Positions 63,815-64,000 of a DNA stretch of 64,000 nt are shown here, piece by piece (positions within the stretch are counted from its first letter, which is position 1; each line of letters starts with the position of its first letter). A program made the position numbers and the translations under genes. The notes under the pieces are model-generated. The model ran no database searches. It saw only the letters and a list, made by a program, of their open reading frames with translations, and was not told the origin of the DNA. Source of the DNA: Alicyclobacillus sp. SP_1 (GTDB taxonomy: Bacteria; Bacillota; Bacilli; Alicyclobacillales; Alicyclobacillaceae); assembly GCF_024706985.1 (NCBI RefSeq), contig NZ_JAMCCX010000094.1:56340-120339 (forward strand), read 5' to 3'.

Positions 63815-64000
63815 CTTATATTGTTCGAAAACTGCGCCGAGACAATAGCAGCAATCCGAGTACAACCACCACGAAACCTGTAGCCCCGATGACGCTTGAC
63901 GAAGGAAACCATTGTCCAAACGCGTTAGAGTCTCAGGTAGTGGTGTAAATTCCACGGCTAGATCTTGACGAAAAAGCCATCGAGTGCAATCTACTAAAAG
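63815..64000 (-). pseudogene. C-terminal end of a cell-wall-anchored protein, apparently frameshifted
   Basis: From the right edge a frame reads ...RQDLAVEFTPLPET; a one-base shift continues as SNAFGQWFPSSSVIGATGF, then a hydrophobic VVVVLGLLLLS and a basic tail RRSFRTI before TAA. LPxT motif, hydrophobic span and basic tail form a sortase signal, but a TGA at 63935-63933 interrupts the frame of the anchor. Either a broken gene or a base error at this spot. The rest lies outside the window. Confidence 0.5.

Overview
The window looks like chromosomal DNA from an aerobic, endospore-forming Bacillota, probably in or near the Alicyclobacillaceae (Alicyclobacillus / Acidibacillus / Sulfoacidibacillus type). 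This is inference. It rests on spore genes (YheC/D-type coat protein, YjcZ-like peptide), strong AGGAGG ribosome sites with many GTG/TTG starts, Rex operators on cydABDC, a ydaO-type c-di-AMP riboswitch, a Bacillus-like methionine-salvage set, and a Cas12f-like gene whose protein and RNA both resemble Acidibacillus sulfuroxidans Cas12f1. Nearly all of the window is ordinary single-copy genes. The only clear mobile-element debris is a decayed IS256-type transposase near the right end.

Layout. 0-3.7 kb: a truncated sensor kinase, SRP RNA, tRNA-Ser, tadA and comFB on the minus strand, then a spore-coat ATP-grasp gene and a thioesterase. 3.9-8 kb: a large beta-propeller lipoprotein and an asparagine synthetase. 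8-10.6 kb: methionine salvage mtnW-mtnX-mtnB (mtnD sits apart at 23.3 kb). 10.7-13 kb: a TDT-type transporter and an esterase. 13-17 kb: glpD behind a leader terminator, then a sulfide/persulfide detoxification pair behind a CstR/CsoR-type operator. 17.2-23.3 kb: cydABDC with two perfect Rex operators. 23.3-28.8 kb: mtnD, an HD protein, small genes, a CmtR-like regulator and an RlmI-type methyltransferase. 28.8-34.5 kb: glucokinase, pgi, a HAD phosphatase, an RNase J-like hydrolase and an SCP2 protein. 34.7-38.4 kb: the Cas12f-like locus and a LysM-NlpC/P60 hydrolase. 38.7-49.9 kb: aldehyde dehydrogenase, PLP aldolase plus FAD lactone oxidase, fructokinase, an SDR, P450, a chemoreceptor, a cupin and an aldo/keto reductase. 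49.9-52.7 kb: an ECF sigma / anti-sigma / membrane-protein operon. 52.8-55.9 kb: Fe-alcohol dehydrogenase, a RocB-like peptidase and a YunG-like protein. 56-61.4 kb: a fatty-acid degradation operon with an IclR regulator. 61.6-64 kb: a lipoprotein, a small membrane protein, IS256 remains and the anchor end of a surface protein.

Most interesting locus (35.8-38.4 kb). A 423-residue Cas12f1 homologue has lost all three RuvC acidic residues at their normal positions (D to R, E to D, D to E) but keeps its zinc finger. An RNA scaffold overlapping the 3' end of its gene matches the pseudoknot core of the AsCas12f1 tracrRNA. The 18 bases that follow that scaffold match 16 of 18 bases over the -10 box of the divergent promoter driving the c-di-AMP-riboswitch-controlled LysM-NlpC/P60 hydrolase. 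My reading is a domesticated, nuclease-dead, RNA-guided repressor of a cell-wall hydrolase. The scaffold and substitutions are visible; the function is inferred.

Other regulation that can be read directly: paired Rex sites (cyd), a CstR/CsoR-like site inside the sulfide promoter, a GlpP-type attenuator (glpD), and a cluster of DnaA boxes between glpD and the sulfide operon.
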